From contig JAWQEG010000287.1 of NCBI GenBank assembly GCA_033782935.1, forward strand, positions 558,001-622,000: 64,000 bases of DNA. Reading direction: 5' to 3'. The stretch is from Petrolisthes cinctipes (taxonomy: Eukaryota > Arthropoda > Malacostraca > Decapoda > Porcellanidae). Positions 10,681 through 24,117 of this stretch are shown piece after piece (position 1 is the stretch's first letter; each line of letters begins with the position of its first letter). The position numbers and the translations under genes are program-made. The notes beneath the pieces were generated by a model. That model had not been told where the DNA came from, did not search any database, and was given only the letters and a program-made list of their open reading frames with translations.

Positions 10681-12779
10681 AGTGCTAGAATGTTTTCAAA
10701 ATATAGGCTCAAAACATGCTAAAAATCGATTTTTTAAGTGTCCAAAGTCGATATGTGCATGCATCTTCTGTACCCGTTTATATCTCAAATTCAGGCTTAA
10801 AACACCCGTAAATTCGATATTTTGGGGTCCCAGAAGTGATCTCTTCATATCTATTTTGTGCTAGAATATTTTCAAAATATAGGCTCAAAACATGCTAAAA
10901 ATCGATATTTTAAGTGTCCAAAGTCGATATGTGCATGCATCTTCTGTACCCGTTTATATCTCAAATTCAGTCTCCAAACACCCGAAAATTCGATATTTTG
11001 GGGTCCCAGAAGCGATCTGTACATGTCTACTCAGATACAGGCCCAAAACATGCTGAAAATCGATATTTTAGGTGCCCAAAGTCAATATGTGTATGCATCT
11101 TCTGCACCCGTTTATATCTCAAATTCAACCACAAAACACTCGAAAATTCTATATTTTTCGGTCCCAGAAGCGATCTGTACATGCCTACTCAGTGCTAGAA
11201 TGTTTTAAAAATATAGGCTCAAAACATGCTAAAAATCGATACTTCCGGTGACCAAAGTCGATATGTGCATGTATCTTCAGTACCGGTTTCTATCTCAAAT
11301 TCAGGCTCAAAACTCCTGAAAATTCTATATTTTGGGTCCTAGAAGCGATCTGTACATGCCTACTCCTAGTTAGAATGTTTTCAAGATTCAGACCCAAAAC
11401 ATGTTCAAAATCGATATTTTAGGTGCCCAAAAGTCGATATGTGCATGCATCTTCTGTACCCGTTTATATCTCAAATTCAGGCTCAAAACACCCGAAAAAT
11501 CGATATTTTGGTGTCCCAGAAGCGATCTGTACATGCCTACGCAGTGATAGAATATTTTCAAAATACAGGCCCTAAACATGCTAAAAATCGATATTTGAGG
11601 TGCCCAAAGTCGATATCTCAAATTCAGGCCCAAAACACACGAAAATTCGATATTTTGGGGTCCCAGAAGCGATCTGTACATGCCTACTCCGTGTTAGAGT
11701 ATTTTTAATATACAGGCCCAAAACATACTGAAAATCGATCTTTTAGGTGCCCAAAAGTAGATATGTGTATGCATCTTCTGCACCCGTAGTGTCAAATGTC
11801 GATATGTGCATGCATCTTCTGTACACGTTTATATCTCAAATTCAGGCTCCAAACACCCGAAAATTCGATATTTTGGGGTCCCAGAAGCGATCTGTACATG
11901 CCTACTCAGATACAGGCCCAAAACATGCTGAAAATCGATATTTTAGGTGCCCAAAGTCAATATGTGTATGCATCTTCTGCACCCGTTTATATCTCAAATT
12001 CAACCACAAAACACCCGAAAGTTCGATATTTTTCAGTCCCAGAAGCGATCTGTACATGCCTATGCAGTGCTAGAATATTTTCAAAATACAGGCCCAAAAC
12101 ATGCTAAAAATCGATATTTTAGGTGCCCAAAGTCGATATCTCATATTCAGGCCCAAAACACCCGAAAATTCGATATTTTGGGGTCCCAGAAGCGATCTGT
12201 ACATGCCTACTCCGTGTTAGAGTATTTTTAATATACAGGCCCAAAACATACTGAAAATCGATCCTTTAGGTGCCAAAAAGTCGATATGTGTATGCATCTT
12301 CTGCACCCGTTTATATCCCAAATTCAACCACAAAACACCCGAAAATTCGATATTTTAGGGTCCCAGAAGCGATCTGTACATGCCTATTCAGTGCTAGAAT
12401 GTTTTCAAAATATAGGCTCAAAACATGCTAAAAATCGATATTTTAAGTGTCCAAAGTCGATATGTGCATGCATCTTCTTTACCCGTTTATATCTCAAATT
12501 CAGGCTTAAAACACCCTAAAATTCGATATTTTGGGGTCCCAGAAGTGATCTGTACATATCTACTTTGTGCTAGAATATTTTCAAAATATAAGCTCAAAAC
12601 ATGCTAAAAATCGATATTTTAAGTGTCCAAAGTCGATATCTCAAAATTATCCCCAAAACACCCGAAAATTCGATATTTTGGGGTCCCAGAAGCGATTTGT
12701 ACATGCCTACTCCGTGTTAGAGTATTTTCAAAATACATGCCCAAAACATGCTAAAAATCGATATTTTAGGTGCCCAAAA
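10681..12779 (+). repeat. Left block, HOR copies of 2.8-4.0 kb type
   Basis: 10,885-12,131 is a copy of 2,800-4,046 (offset 8,085), including the 41-bp remnant. 11,895-12,642 is copied again at 14,084-14,831 (offset 2,189). The 29-bp-deleted monomer near 12,640 has the unusual words ctcaaaattatcccc and gcgatttg, shared with about 15,350. No gene is seen. Confidence 0.78.
11757..11797 (+). repeat. 41-bp monomer remnant, copy 3
   Basis: The third occurrence of the gcacccgt/agtgtcaaat truncated monomer, in the same HOR context as at 3,672 (offset 8,085). It is followed by an 18-bp-deleted monomer, as in the other two copies. Confidence 0.85.
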
Positions 12780-15700
12780 GTCGATATGTGCATGCATCTT
12801 CTGTACCCGTTTATATTTCAAATTCAGGCTCAAAACACCCGAAAATTCGGTATTTTGGGGTCCTAGAAGTGATCTGTACATGCTTACTCCTAGTTAGAAT
12901 GTTTTCAAGATACAGTCCCAATACATGCTCAAAATCGATATTTTAGGTGCCCAAAAGTCGATATGTGCATGCATCTTCTGTACCCGTTTGTATCTCAAAT
13001 TAAGGCTCAAAACACCCAAAAAATTCGATATTTTGGGGTCCCAAAAGCGATCTGTACATGCCTACTCAGTGCTAGAATATTTTCAAATAATTGGCTCAAA
13101 ACATGCTAAAAATCGATATTTTAAGTGTCCAAAGTCGATATGTGCAAGCATCTTCTGTACCCGTTTATATCTCAAATTCAGGCTCAAAACACCCGAAAAA
13201 TCGGTATTTTTGGGTCCTAGAAGCGATCTGTACTTGCTTACTCCAAGTTAGAATGTTTTCAAGATACAGACCCAAAACATCCTCGAAATCGATATTTTAG
13301 GTAAACAAAAGTCGATATGTGTATGCTTCTTCAATACCTGTTTATATCTCAAATTCAGGGTCAAAACACCCGAAAATTCGATATTTTGGGGTCCCAGAAG
13401 CGATCTGTACATGCTTACTCAGTGATAGAATATTTTCAAAATATATGCCCAAAACATGCTAAAAATCGATATTTTAGGTGCCCAAAGTCGATATGTGCAT
13501 GCATCTTCTTTACCCGTTTATATTTCAAATTCAGGCTCCAAACACCCGAAAACTCGATATTTTGGGGTCCCAGAAGCGATCTGTACTTGCCTACTCCGTT
13601 TTAGAGTATTTTCAAAATACAGGCCCAAAACATGCTCAAAATCGATATTTTAGGTGCTCAAAGTCAATATGTGCATGCATTTTCTGTACCCGTTTATATC
13701 TCAAATTCAGGCTCAAAACACCCGAAAATTCGATATTTTGGGGTCCCAGAAGCGATCTGTACATGCTTACTCAGTGCTAGAATATTTTCAAAATATATGC
13801 CCAAAACATGCTAAAAATCGATATTTTAGGTGCCCAAAGTCGATATCTCAAATTTATCCCCAAAACACCTGAAAATTCGATATTTTGGGGTCACAGAAGC
13901 GATCTGTACATGCCTACTCCGTGTTAGAGTATTTTCAAAATACAGGCCCAAAACATACAGAAATTCGATATTTTAGGTGCCCAAAAGTCGATATGTGCAT
14001 GCATCTTCTATACCCATTTATATCTTGAATTCAGGCTCCAAACACCCGAAAATTCGATATTTCTTGGTCCCAGAAGCGATCTGTACATGCCTACTCAGAT
14101 ACAGGCCCAAAACATGCTGAAAATCGATATTTTAGGTGCCCAATGTCAATATGTGTATGCATCTTCTGCACCCGTTTATATCTCAAATTCAACCACAAAA
14201 CACCCGAAAAATCGATATTTTTCAGTCCCAGAAGCGATCTGTACATGCCTATGCAGTGCTAGAATATTTTCAAAATACAGGCCCAAAACATGCTAAAAAT
14301 CAATATTTTAGGTGCCCAAAGTCGATATCTCATATTCAGGCCCAAAACACCCAAAAATTCGATATTTTGGGGTCCCAGAAGCGATCTGTACATGCCTACT
14401 CCGTGTTAGAGTATTTTTAATATACAGGCCCAAAACATACTGAAAATCGATCGTTTAGGTGCCCAAAAGTCGATATGTGTATGCATCTTCTGCACCCGTT
14501 TATATCCCAAATTCAACCTCAAAACACCCGAAAATTCGATATTTTAGGGTCCCAGAAGCGATCTGTACATGCCTATTCAGTGCTAGAATGTTTTCAAAAT
14601 ATAGGCTCAAAACATGCTAAAAATCGATATTTTAAGTGTCCAAAGTCGATATGTGCATGCATCTTCTGTACCCGTTTATATCTCAAATTCAGGCTTAAAA
14701 TATCCTAAAATTCGATATTTTGGGGTCCCAGAAGTGATCTGTACATATCTACTTTGTGCTAGAATATTTTCAAAATATAAGCTCAAAACATGCTAAAAAT
14801 CGATATTTTAAGTGTCCAAAGTCGATATGTGCATGCATCTTCTGTACCCGTTTATATCTCAAATTCACGCTCAAAACACCCGAAAATTCGATATTTTTGG
14901 GTCCCTGAAGCGATCTGTACATGCCTACTCCGTGTTAGAATATTTTCAAGATACAGACCCAAAACATGCTCAAAATCGATATTTTAGGTGCCCAAAAGTC
15001 GATATATGCATGCATCTTCAGTACCTGTTTATATCTCAAATTCAGGCTCAAAACACCCGAAAATTCGATATTTTTGGGTCCCTGAAGCGATCTGTACATG
15101 CCTACTCCGTGTTAGAATATTTTCAAAATACAGGCCCAAAACATGCTGAAAATCGATATTTTAGGTGCCCAAAGTCAATATGTGCATGCATTTTCTGTAC
15201 CCGTTTATATCTCAAATTCAGGCTCAAAACACCCGAAAATTCGATATTTTGGGGTCCCAGAAGCGATCTGTACATGCTTACTCAGTGCTAGAATATTTTC
15301 AAAATATATGCCCAAAACATGCTAATAATCGATATTTTAGGTGCCCAAAGTCGATATCTCAAAATTATCCCCAAAACACCCGAAAATTCGATATTTTGGG
15401 GTCCCAGAAGCGATTTGTACATGCCTACTCCGTGTTAGAGTATTTTCAAAATACAGGCCCAAAACATACAGAAAATCGATATTTTAGGTGCCCAAAAGTC
15501 GATATGTGCATGCATCTTCTATACCCGTTTATATCTCAAAATCAGGCTCCAAACACCCGAAAATTCGATATGTTTTGGTCCCAGAAGCGATCTGTACATG
15601 CCTACTCAGATACAGGCCCAAAACATGCTGAAAATCGATATTTTAGGTGCCCAAAGTCAATATGTGTATGCATCTTCTGCACCCGTTTATATCCCAAATT

Positions 15701-16115
15701 CAACCTCAAAACACCCGAAAATTCGATATTTTTGGGTCCCAGAAGCGATCTGTTCATGCCTACTCAGTGCTAGAATGTTTTCAAAATATAGGCTCAAAAC
15801 ATACTAAAAATCGATATTTTAAGTGTCCAAAGTCGATATGTGCATGCATATTCTGTACCCGTTTATATTTCAAATTCAGGCTCAAAACACCCGAAAATTC
15901 GGTATTTTGGGGTTCTAGAAGTGATCTGTACATGCCTACTCCTAGTTAGAATGTTTTCAAGATACAGACCCAATACATGCTCAAAATCGATATTTTAGGT
16001 GCCCAAAAGTCGATATGTGCATGCGTCTTCTGTACCCGTTTGTATCTCAAATTCAGGCTCAAAACACCCAAAAAATTCGATATTTTGGGGTTCCAGAAGC
16101 GATCTGTACATGCTT
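12780..16115 (+). repeat. Left block, mosaic of copied HOR segments
   Basis: 12,780-13,490 matches 9,235-9,945. A stretch around 13,600-13,850 matches about 15,110-15,360 (offset 1,511). 14,084-14,831 matches 11,895-12,642. 15,498-16,115 matches 7,231-7,848 (offset 8,267). The segments follow one another without loss of monomer register, giving a mosaic of left-block HOR pieces rather than a simple tandem ladder. Confidence 0.75.
15045..15220 (+). repeat. Exemplar monomer showing two 88-bp halves (A then B)
   Basis: Half A (15,045-15,132) starts ggctcaaaacaccc and half B (15,133-15,220) starts ggcccaaaacatgc. The halves align without gaps at 57 of 88 positions by hand count. They share the order: caaaac block, gaaaa block, tcgatatttt, a ccc block, cgatctgtacatgc in A or caatatgtgcatgc in B, and an AT-rich end finishing in ca. 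The 176-bp monomer is therefore an old dimer of an 88-bp unit. Half A usually carries the short dyad TATTTTCAAAATA. Half B carries the palindrome TGCATGCA in most copies. Each typical monomer has one ATCGAT (ClaI) site in half B. Confidence 0.85.
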
Positions 16116-16186
16116 ACTCCGTGTTAGAGTATTTTCAATATACAGGCCCAAAATATACTGATAATCGATCTTTTAGGTGCCCAAAA

Positions 16187-16797
16187 GTCGATATGTGGAT
16201 GCATCTTCTGTACCCGTTTATATCTCAAATTCAGGCTCAAAACACCCGAAAATTCGATATTTCGGGGTCCCAGAAGCGATCTGTACATGCCTACTCAGTG
16301 CTAGAATATTTTCAAAATATAGCCCCAAAACATGCTATAAATCGATATTTTAGGTGCCCAAATTCGATATCTCAAATTCAGGCCCAAAACACCCGAAAAT
16401 TCGATATTTTTTGGTCCCAGAAGCGATCTGTACATGCCTACTCAGATAGAGGCTCAAAACATACTGAAAATCGATCTTTTAGGTGCCCAAAAGTCGATAT
16501 GTGGATGCATCTTCTGTACCCGTTTATATCTCAAATTCAGGCTCAAAACACCCGAAAATTCGATATTTCGGGGTCCCAGAAGCGATCTGTACATGCCTAC
16601 TCAGTGCTAGAATATTTTCAAAATATAGCCCCAAAACATGCTATAAATCGATATTTTAGGTGCCCAAAGTCGATATCTCAAATTCAGGCCCAAAACACCA
16701 GAAAATTCGATATTTTTTGGTCCCAGAAGCGATCTGTACATGCCTACTCAGATACAGGCTCAAAACATGATAAAAATCGATATTTTAAGTGTCCAAA
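16187..16797 (+). repeat. Two-copy 306-bp dimer HOR
   Basis: Monomer starts at 16,187 (176 bp), 16,363 (130), 16,493 (176) and 16,669 (129) give two copies of a full-length plus double-deletion pair. Shared uncommon words include gtggatgcatc, atatagccccaaaac, catgctataaatcg and gatattttttggtccc. The short members lack both the 29-bp and 18-bp segments. This is the shortest-period HOR in the left half. Confidence 0.85.
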
Positions 16798-19273
16798 GTC
16801 GATATGTGCATGCATCTTCTGCACCCGTTTATAACCCAAATTCAGGCTCAAAACACCCGAAAATTCGATATTATTGGGTCCCAGAAGCGATCTGTACATG
16901 CCTACTCCGTGTTAGAGTATTATCAAAATACACGCCCAAAACATGCTGAAAATCGATATTTTAGGTGCCCAAAGTCAATATGTGCATGCATTTTCTGTAC
17001 CCGTTTATATCTCAAATTCAGGCTCAAAACACCCGAAAATTCAATATTTTGGGGTCCCAGAAGCGATCTGTACATGCTTACTCAGTGCTAGAATATTTTC
17101 ATAATATAGGCCCAAAACATGCTAAAAATCAATATTTTAGGTGCCCAAAGTCGATATCTCAAATTCATCCCCAAAACACCCGAAAATTTGATATTTTGGG
17201 TTCCCAGAAGCGATCTGTACATGCCTACTCCGTGTTAGAGTATTTTCAAATTACAGGCCCAAAACATACAGAAAATCGATCTTTTAGGTGCCCAAAAGTC
17301 GATATGTGCATGCATCTTCTATACTCGTTTATATCTCAAATTCAGGCTCCAAACACCCGAAAATTCGATATTTTTGAGTCCCAGAAGCGATCTGTACATG
17401 CCTACTCAGATACAGGCACAAAACATGCTAAAAATCGATATTTTAGGTGCCCAAAGTCGATATCTCGAATTCAGGCCCAAAACACCCGAAAATTCGATAT
17501 TTTGGGGTCCCAGAAGCGATCTTTACATGACTACTCAGTGCTAGAATGTTTTCAAAATATAGGCTCAAAACATGCTAAAAATCGATATTTTATGTGTCGA
17601 AAGTCGATATGTGCATGCATCTTCTGTACCCGTTTATATCTCAAATTCAGGCTCCAAACACCCGAAAATTCAATATTTCAGGGTCCCAGAAGCGATCAGT
17701 ACATGCCTACTCAGATACAGGCCCAAAACATGCTGAAAATCGATATTTTAGGTGCCCAAAGTCAATATGTGTATGAGTCTTCTGCACCCGTATATATCTC
17801 AAATTCAACCACAAAACACCCGAAAAATAGATATTTTGAGGTCCCAGAAGCGATCTGTACATGCCTACTCAGTGCTAGAATGTTTTTAAAAAATAATGGC
17901 TCAAAACTTGCTAAAAATCGATATTTTAAGTGTCCAAACTCGATATGTGCATGCATCTTCTGTACCCGTTTATATCCAAAATTCATTCTCAAAACACCAG
18001 AAAATTCGGTATTTTTGGGTCTTAGAAGGGCTCTGTACATGCTTACCCAGTGCTAGATTAAATTCAAAATATAGGGCCAAAACATACTAAAAATCGATAT
18101 TTTAGGTGCCCAAAGTCGAAATGTTCATGCATCTTCTGTACCCGTTTATATCCCAAATTCAATCACAAAACACCCGAAAAATCGATATTTTTCGGTCCCA
18201 GAAGCGATCTGTACATGCCTACTCAGTGCTAGAATGTTTTTTAAAAATATAGGCTCAAAACTTGCTAAAAATCGATATTTTAAGTGTCCAAAGTCGATAT
18301 GTGCATGCATCTTCTGTACCCGTTTATATCTCAAATTCATGCTCAAAACACCCGAAAAATCGGTATTTTTGGGTCTTAGAAGCGATATGTACATTCCTAC
18401 TCCTAGTTAGAATTATTCCAAAATACAGACCCAAAACATGCTCAAAATCGATATTTTAGGTGCCCAAAAGTCGATATGTGCATGCATCTTCTGTACCCGT
18501 TTATATCTGAAATTCAGGCTCAAAACACCCGAAAATTCGATATTTTGGGGTCCCAGAAGCGATCTGTATATGTCTACGCAGTGCTAGAATATTTTCAAAA
18601 TACAGGCCCAAAACATGCTAAAAATCGATATTTTAGGTGCCCAAAGTCGATATCTCAAATTCAGGCCCAGAACACCCGAAAATTCGATATTTTGGGGTCC
18701 CAGACGCGATCTGTACATGCCTACTCCGTGTTAGAGTATTTTTAATATACAGGCCTAAAACATACTGAAAATCGATCTTTTAGGTGCCCAAAAGTCGATA
18801 TGTGTATGCATCTTCTGCACCCGTTTCTATCCCAAATTCAGGCTTAAAACACCCGAAAATTTGATATTTTTGGGTCCCAGAAGCGATCTGTACATGACTA
18901 CTCAGTGCTAGAATGTTTTCAAAATATAGGCTCAAAACATGCAAAAAATTGATATTTTAAGTGTCCAAAGTCGATATGTGCATGCATCTTCTGTACCCGT
19001 TTATATCTCAAATTCAGGCTACAAACACCCGAAAATTCGATATTTTGGGGTCCCAGAAGCGATCTGTACATGCCTACTCAGATACAGGCCCAAAATATGC
19101 TGAAAATCGATATTTTAGGTCCCCAAAGTCAATATGTGTATGAGTCTTCTGCACCCGTATATATCTCAAATTCAACCACAAAACACCCGAAAATTCGATA
19201 TTATTCGGTCCCAGAAGCGATCTGTACATGCCTACTCAGTGTTAGAATGTTTTTTTAAAATATAGGCTCAAAA
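16798..19273 (+). repeat. Transition block between left HORs and 15-kb duplication
   Basis: Ordinary monomers with weaker internal repetition. The segment around 17,590-17,880 resembles 18,955-19,250 (offset 1,367) and shares the rare word gtatgagtcttctgcacccg. Monomers near 17,930-18,130 carry gggtcttagaag, gcttacccagtgctagatt and gtcgaaatgttcatgc; the same words occur near 60,620-60,740 and 63,715-63,830. A 363-codon open frame (16,965-18,056) is the longest in the window and is only repeat translation. Confidence 0.75.
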
Positions 19274-22200
19274 CATGCTGAAAATCGATATTTTAGGTGC
19301 CCAAAGTCAATATGTGCATGCATCTTCAGTACCCGTTTATATCTCAAATTCAGGCTCAAAACACCCGAAAATTCGATATTTTGGGGTACTTGAAGCGATC
19401 TGTACATGCCTACTCCGTGTTAGAGTATTTTCAAAATACAGGCCCAAAACATACTGAAAATCGATATTTTAGGTGCCCAAAGTCAATATGTGCATGCATC
19501 TTCTGTACCCGTTCATATCTCAAATTCAGGCTCAAAACACCCGAACATTCAATATTTTGGGGTCCCAGAAGCGATCTGTACATACCTACTCATTGCTAGA
19601 ATATTTTCAAATTATAGGTCCAAAACATGCTAAATATCGATATTTTAGGTGCCTAAAGTTGATATCTCAAATTCAGGCCAAAAACACCCGAAAATTCGAT
19701 ATTTTGGGGTCCAAGAAGTTATCTGTACATGCCTACTTCGTGTTAGAGTCTTTTCAAAATACAGGCCCAAAACATACTGAAAATCGATCTTTTAGGTGCC
19801 CAAAAGTCGATATGTGCATGCATTTTCTGTACCCGTTTATATCTCAAATTTAGGCTCAAAACACCCGAAAATTCGATATAATGGAGTCCCAGAAACGATC
19901 TGTACATGCCTACTTCGTGTTAGAGTATTTTCAAAATACAGGCCCAAAACATGCTAAAAATCGATATTTTAGGTGCCCAAAGTCGATATCTCAAATTAAG
20001 GCCCAAAACACCCTAAAATTCGATATTTTGGGGTCCCAAAAGCGATCTGTACATACCTACTCATTGCTAAAATATTTTCAAAACATAGGCCCAAAACAAG
20101 TTAAAAATCGATATTTCAGGTGCCCAAAGTTGATATCTCAAATACAGGCTCAAAACACCCGAAAATTTGATATTTTTGGGTCCCAGAAGCGATCTGTACA
20201 TGCCTACTCAGTGCTAGAATATTTTCAAAATATAGGTCCAAAACATGCTAAAAATCGATATTTTAGGTGCCCAAAGTCGATATCTCAAATTAAGGCCCAA
20301 AAAACCCGAAAATTCGATATTTTGGGGTCCCAGAAGCGATCTGGACATACCTACTCATTGCTAAAATATTTTCAAAACATAGGCCCAAAACATGTTAAAA
20401 ATCGATTTTTCAGATGCCCAAAGTTGATATCTCAAATTCAGGCTCAAAACACCAGAAAATTTGATATTTTTGGGTCCCAGAAGCGATATGTACATGCCTA
20501 CTCAGTGCTAGAATATTTTCAAAATATAGGTCCAAAACATGCTAAAAATCGATATTTTAAGTGTCCAAAGTCGATATGTGCATGTATCTTCTGTACCCGT
20601 TTATATCTCAAATTCAGGCTCAAAACACCCGAAAATTCGGTATTTTTGGGTCCTGGAAGCGATCTGTAGATGCCTACTCCTAGTTAGAATGTTTTCTAGA
20701 TACAGACCCAAAACATGCTCAAAATCGATATTTTCTGTGCCCAAAAGTCGATATATGCATGCATCTTCAGTACCCGTTTATATCTCAAATTCAGGCTCAA
20801 AACACCCGAAAATTCGATATTTTGGGGTCCCTGAATCGATCTGGACATGCCTACTCCGTTTTAGAGTATTTCCAAAATACAGGCCCAAAACATGCTGAAA
20901 ATCGATATTATAGGTGCAGAAAGTCAATATGTGCATGCATCTTCTGTACCCGTTTATATCTCATATTCTGGCTCAAAACACCCGAAAATTCGATATTTTT
21001 GGGTCCCAGAAGCGATCTGTACATACCTAGGCACTCATTGCTAAAATATTTTCAAAACATAGGCCCAAAACATGTTAAAAATCGATATTTCAGGTGCCCA
21101 AAGTTGATATCTCAAATTCAGGCTCAAAACACCCGAAAATTCCATATTTTGGGGTCCCAGAAGCGATCTGTACATGCCTACTCAGTGCTAGAATATTTTC
21201 AAAATATAGGCCCAAAACGTGCTAAAAATTGATATTTTAGGTGCCCGAAGTCGATATCTCAAATTCAGGCTCAAAACACAAGAAAATTCGATATTTTGGT
21301 GTCCCAGAAGCGATCTGTACATGCCTACTCCGTGTTAGAGTATTTTCAAAATACAGGCCCAAAACATACTGAAAATCGATCTTTTAAGTGCCCAAAAGTC
21401 GATATGTGTATGCATCTTCTGTACCCGTTTATATCTCAAATTTAAGCTCAAAACACCCGAAAATTCGATATTTTGGGGTCCCAGAAGCGATCTGTACATG
21501 CCTACTCAGATATAGGCCCAAAACATGCTGAAAATCGATATTTTAGGTGCACAAAGTCAATATGTGTATGCATCTTCTTTACCCTTTTATATCCCAAATT
21601 CTTCCTCAAAACACCCAAAAATTCGATAATTTAGGGTCCCAGAAGCGATCTGTACATGCCTACTCAGTGCTAGAATGTTTTCAAAATATAGGCTCAAACC
21701 ATGCTAAAAATCGATATTTTAAGTGTCCAAAGTCGATATGTGCATGCATCTTCTCTGTACCCGTTTATATCTCAAATTCAGGCTCAAAACACCCGAAACT
21801 TCGGGATTTTTGAGTCCTAGAAGCTATCTGTACATGCCTACTCCTAGTTAGAATGTTTTCAAGATACAGACCAAAACATGCTCAAAATCGATATTATAGG
21901 TGCCCAAAAGTCGATATGTGCATGCATCTTCAGTACCCGTTTATATCTCAAATTCAGGCTCAAAACACCCGAAAATTCGTTTTTTTGGGGTCCCAGATGC
22001 GATCTGTACATGCCTACTCCGTGTTAGAGTATTTTCAAAATACAGACCTAAAATATACTGAAAATCGATCTTTTAGGTAACCAAAAGTCGATATGTGCAT
22101 GCATCTTCGGTACCCGTTTATATCTCAAATTCAGGCTTCAAATACCCGAAAATTCGATATTTTGAAGTCCCAGAAGCGATCTGTACATGCCTACTTCGTG

Positions 22201-24117
22201 TTAGAGTATTTTCAAAATACAGGCCCAAAACATGCTGAAAATCGATATTTTATGTGCCCTAAGTCAATATGTACATGTATCTTGTGTACCCGTTTATCTC
22301 TCAAATTAAGGCTCCAAACACCCAAAAATTCGATATTTTGGGGTCCCAGAAGCGATCTGTACATGCCTATTCCGTGTTAGAGTATTTTCAAAATACAGGC
22401 CCAAAACATGCTGAAAATCGATATTTTAGGTGCCCAAAGTCAATACCTGCTTGCATCTTCTGTACCCGTTTATATCTCAAATTCAGGCTCAAAACACCCA
22501 AAAATTCGATATTTTGGGGTCCCAGAAGGGATCTGTACATGCCTACTCAGATACAGGCCAAAAACATGCTGAAAATAGATATTTTAGGTGCCCAAACTCA
22601 ATATGTGTATGCATCTTTTGCACCCGTTTATATCCCAAAATTTAAACTCAAAGAACCCGAAAATTCGATATTTTGGGGTACCAGAAGCGATTTGTACATG
22701 CCTACTCCGTGTTAGAGTACTTTCAAAATATAGGCCCAAAACATGCTGAAAATCGATCTTTTAGGTGCCCAAAGTCAATATGTGCATGCATCTTCTGTAC
22801 CCGTTTATATTTCAAATTAAGGCTCAAAACACCCGAAAATTCGATATTTTGGGGTCCCAGAAGCGATCTGTACATTCCTTCTCAGTGCTAGAATATTTTC
22901 AAAATATAGGCCCAAAACGTGTTAAAAATTGATATTTTAGGTGCCCTAAGTCGATATCTCAAATTCAGGCTTAAAACACCCGTAAATTCGATATTTTGGG
23001 GTCCCAGAAGCTATCTGTACATGCCTACTATGTGTTAGAGTATTTTCAAAGTACAGGCTCAAAACATGCTGAAAATCGATATTTTAGGTGCCCAAAGTCA
23101 ATATGTGTATGCATCTTCTGCACCCGTTTATATCCCAAATTCAACCTCAAAACACCCAAAAATTCGATATTTTTGGGTCCCAGAAGCGATATGTACATGC
23201 CAACTCCGTGTTAGAGTTTTTTTTTAAATTCATACCCAAAACATACTTAAAATCGATATTTTAGGTGCCCAAAGTCAATACGTGCATTCTTCTTCTGTAC
23301 CCGTTTATATCTCAAAGTCAGGTTCAAAACACCCGAAAATTCGATATTTTTGGGTCCCAGAAGCGATCTGTACATGCCTACTTAGTGCTAGAATATTTCC
23401 AAAATATAGGCCCAAAACATGCTAAAAATCGATATTATAGGTGCCCAAAGTCGATATCTCAAACCGAGGCCCAAAACACCCGAAAATTCAATATTTTGGG
23501 GTCCCAGAAGCTATCTGTACATGCCTACTCCGTATTAGAGTATTTTCAAAATACAGGCCCAAAACATACTGAAAATCGATCTTTTATGTGCCCAAAAGTC
23601 GATATGTGAATGCATCTTCTGTACCCATTTATATCTCAAATTCAGGTTCCAAACACCCGGAAATTCGATATTTTGGGGTCCCAGAAGTGATCTGTACTGG
23701 CCTATTCAGATACAGGCCCAAAACATGCTGAAAATCGATATTTTAAGTGCCCAAAGTCAATATGTGCATGCATCTTCTGTACCCGTTTATATCTCAAATT
23801 CAGGCTCAAAACACCCGAAAATTCGATATTTCTGGGTCCCAGAAGCGATCTGTACATGCCTACTCAGTGCTAGAATATTTTCAAAATATAGACCCAAAAC
23901 ATGCTAGAAATAGATATTTTAGGTGCCCTAAGTCGATATCTCAAATTCAGGCCCAAAACACCCGAAAATCCGATATTTTGGAGTCCCAGAAGCGATCTGT
24001 ACATGCCTACTTCGTGTTAGAGTATTTTGAAAATACAGGCCCAAATTACTGTATATTGAAAATCGATCTTTTAGGTGCCCAAAGTCGATATGTGCATGCA
24101 TCTTCTGTTTCCGTTTA

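Noticed and set aside
16965..18056. Open frame of 363 codons, the longest in the window
   Set aside because: It runs through successive satellite monomers and changes monomer phase with each 176-bp unit. The same peptide pieces occur in dozens of other frames. No conserved domain, no codon bias, no gene context.
21025..21036. Extra ggca in cctaggcactcattg as a possible transposon footprint
   Set aside because: Only about four bases are added, with no target duplication. It is repeated at about 36,455 as part of the large duplication.
23217..23225. Runs of nine T (also near 38,823, 60,533 and 63,628)
   Set aside because: Too short to be poly-A tails of retroelements. They sit at the normal monomer position and are copied with their HORs; some may be homopolymer read error.
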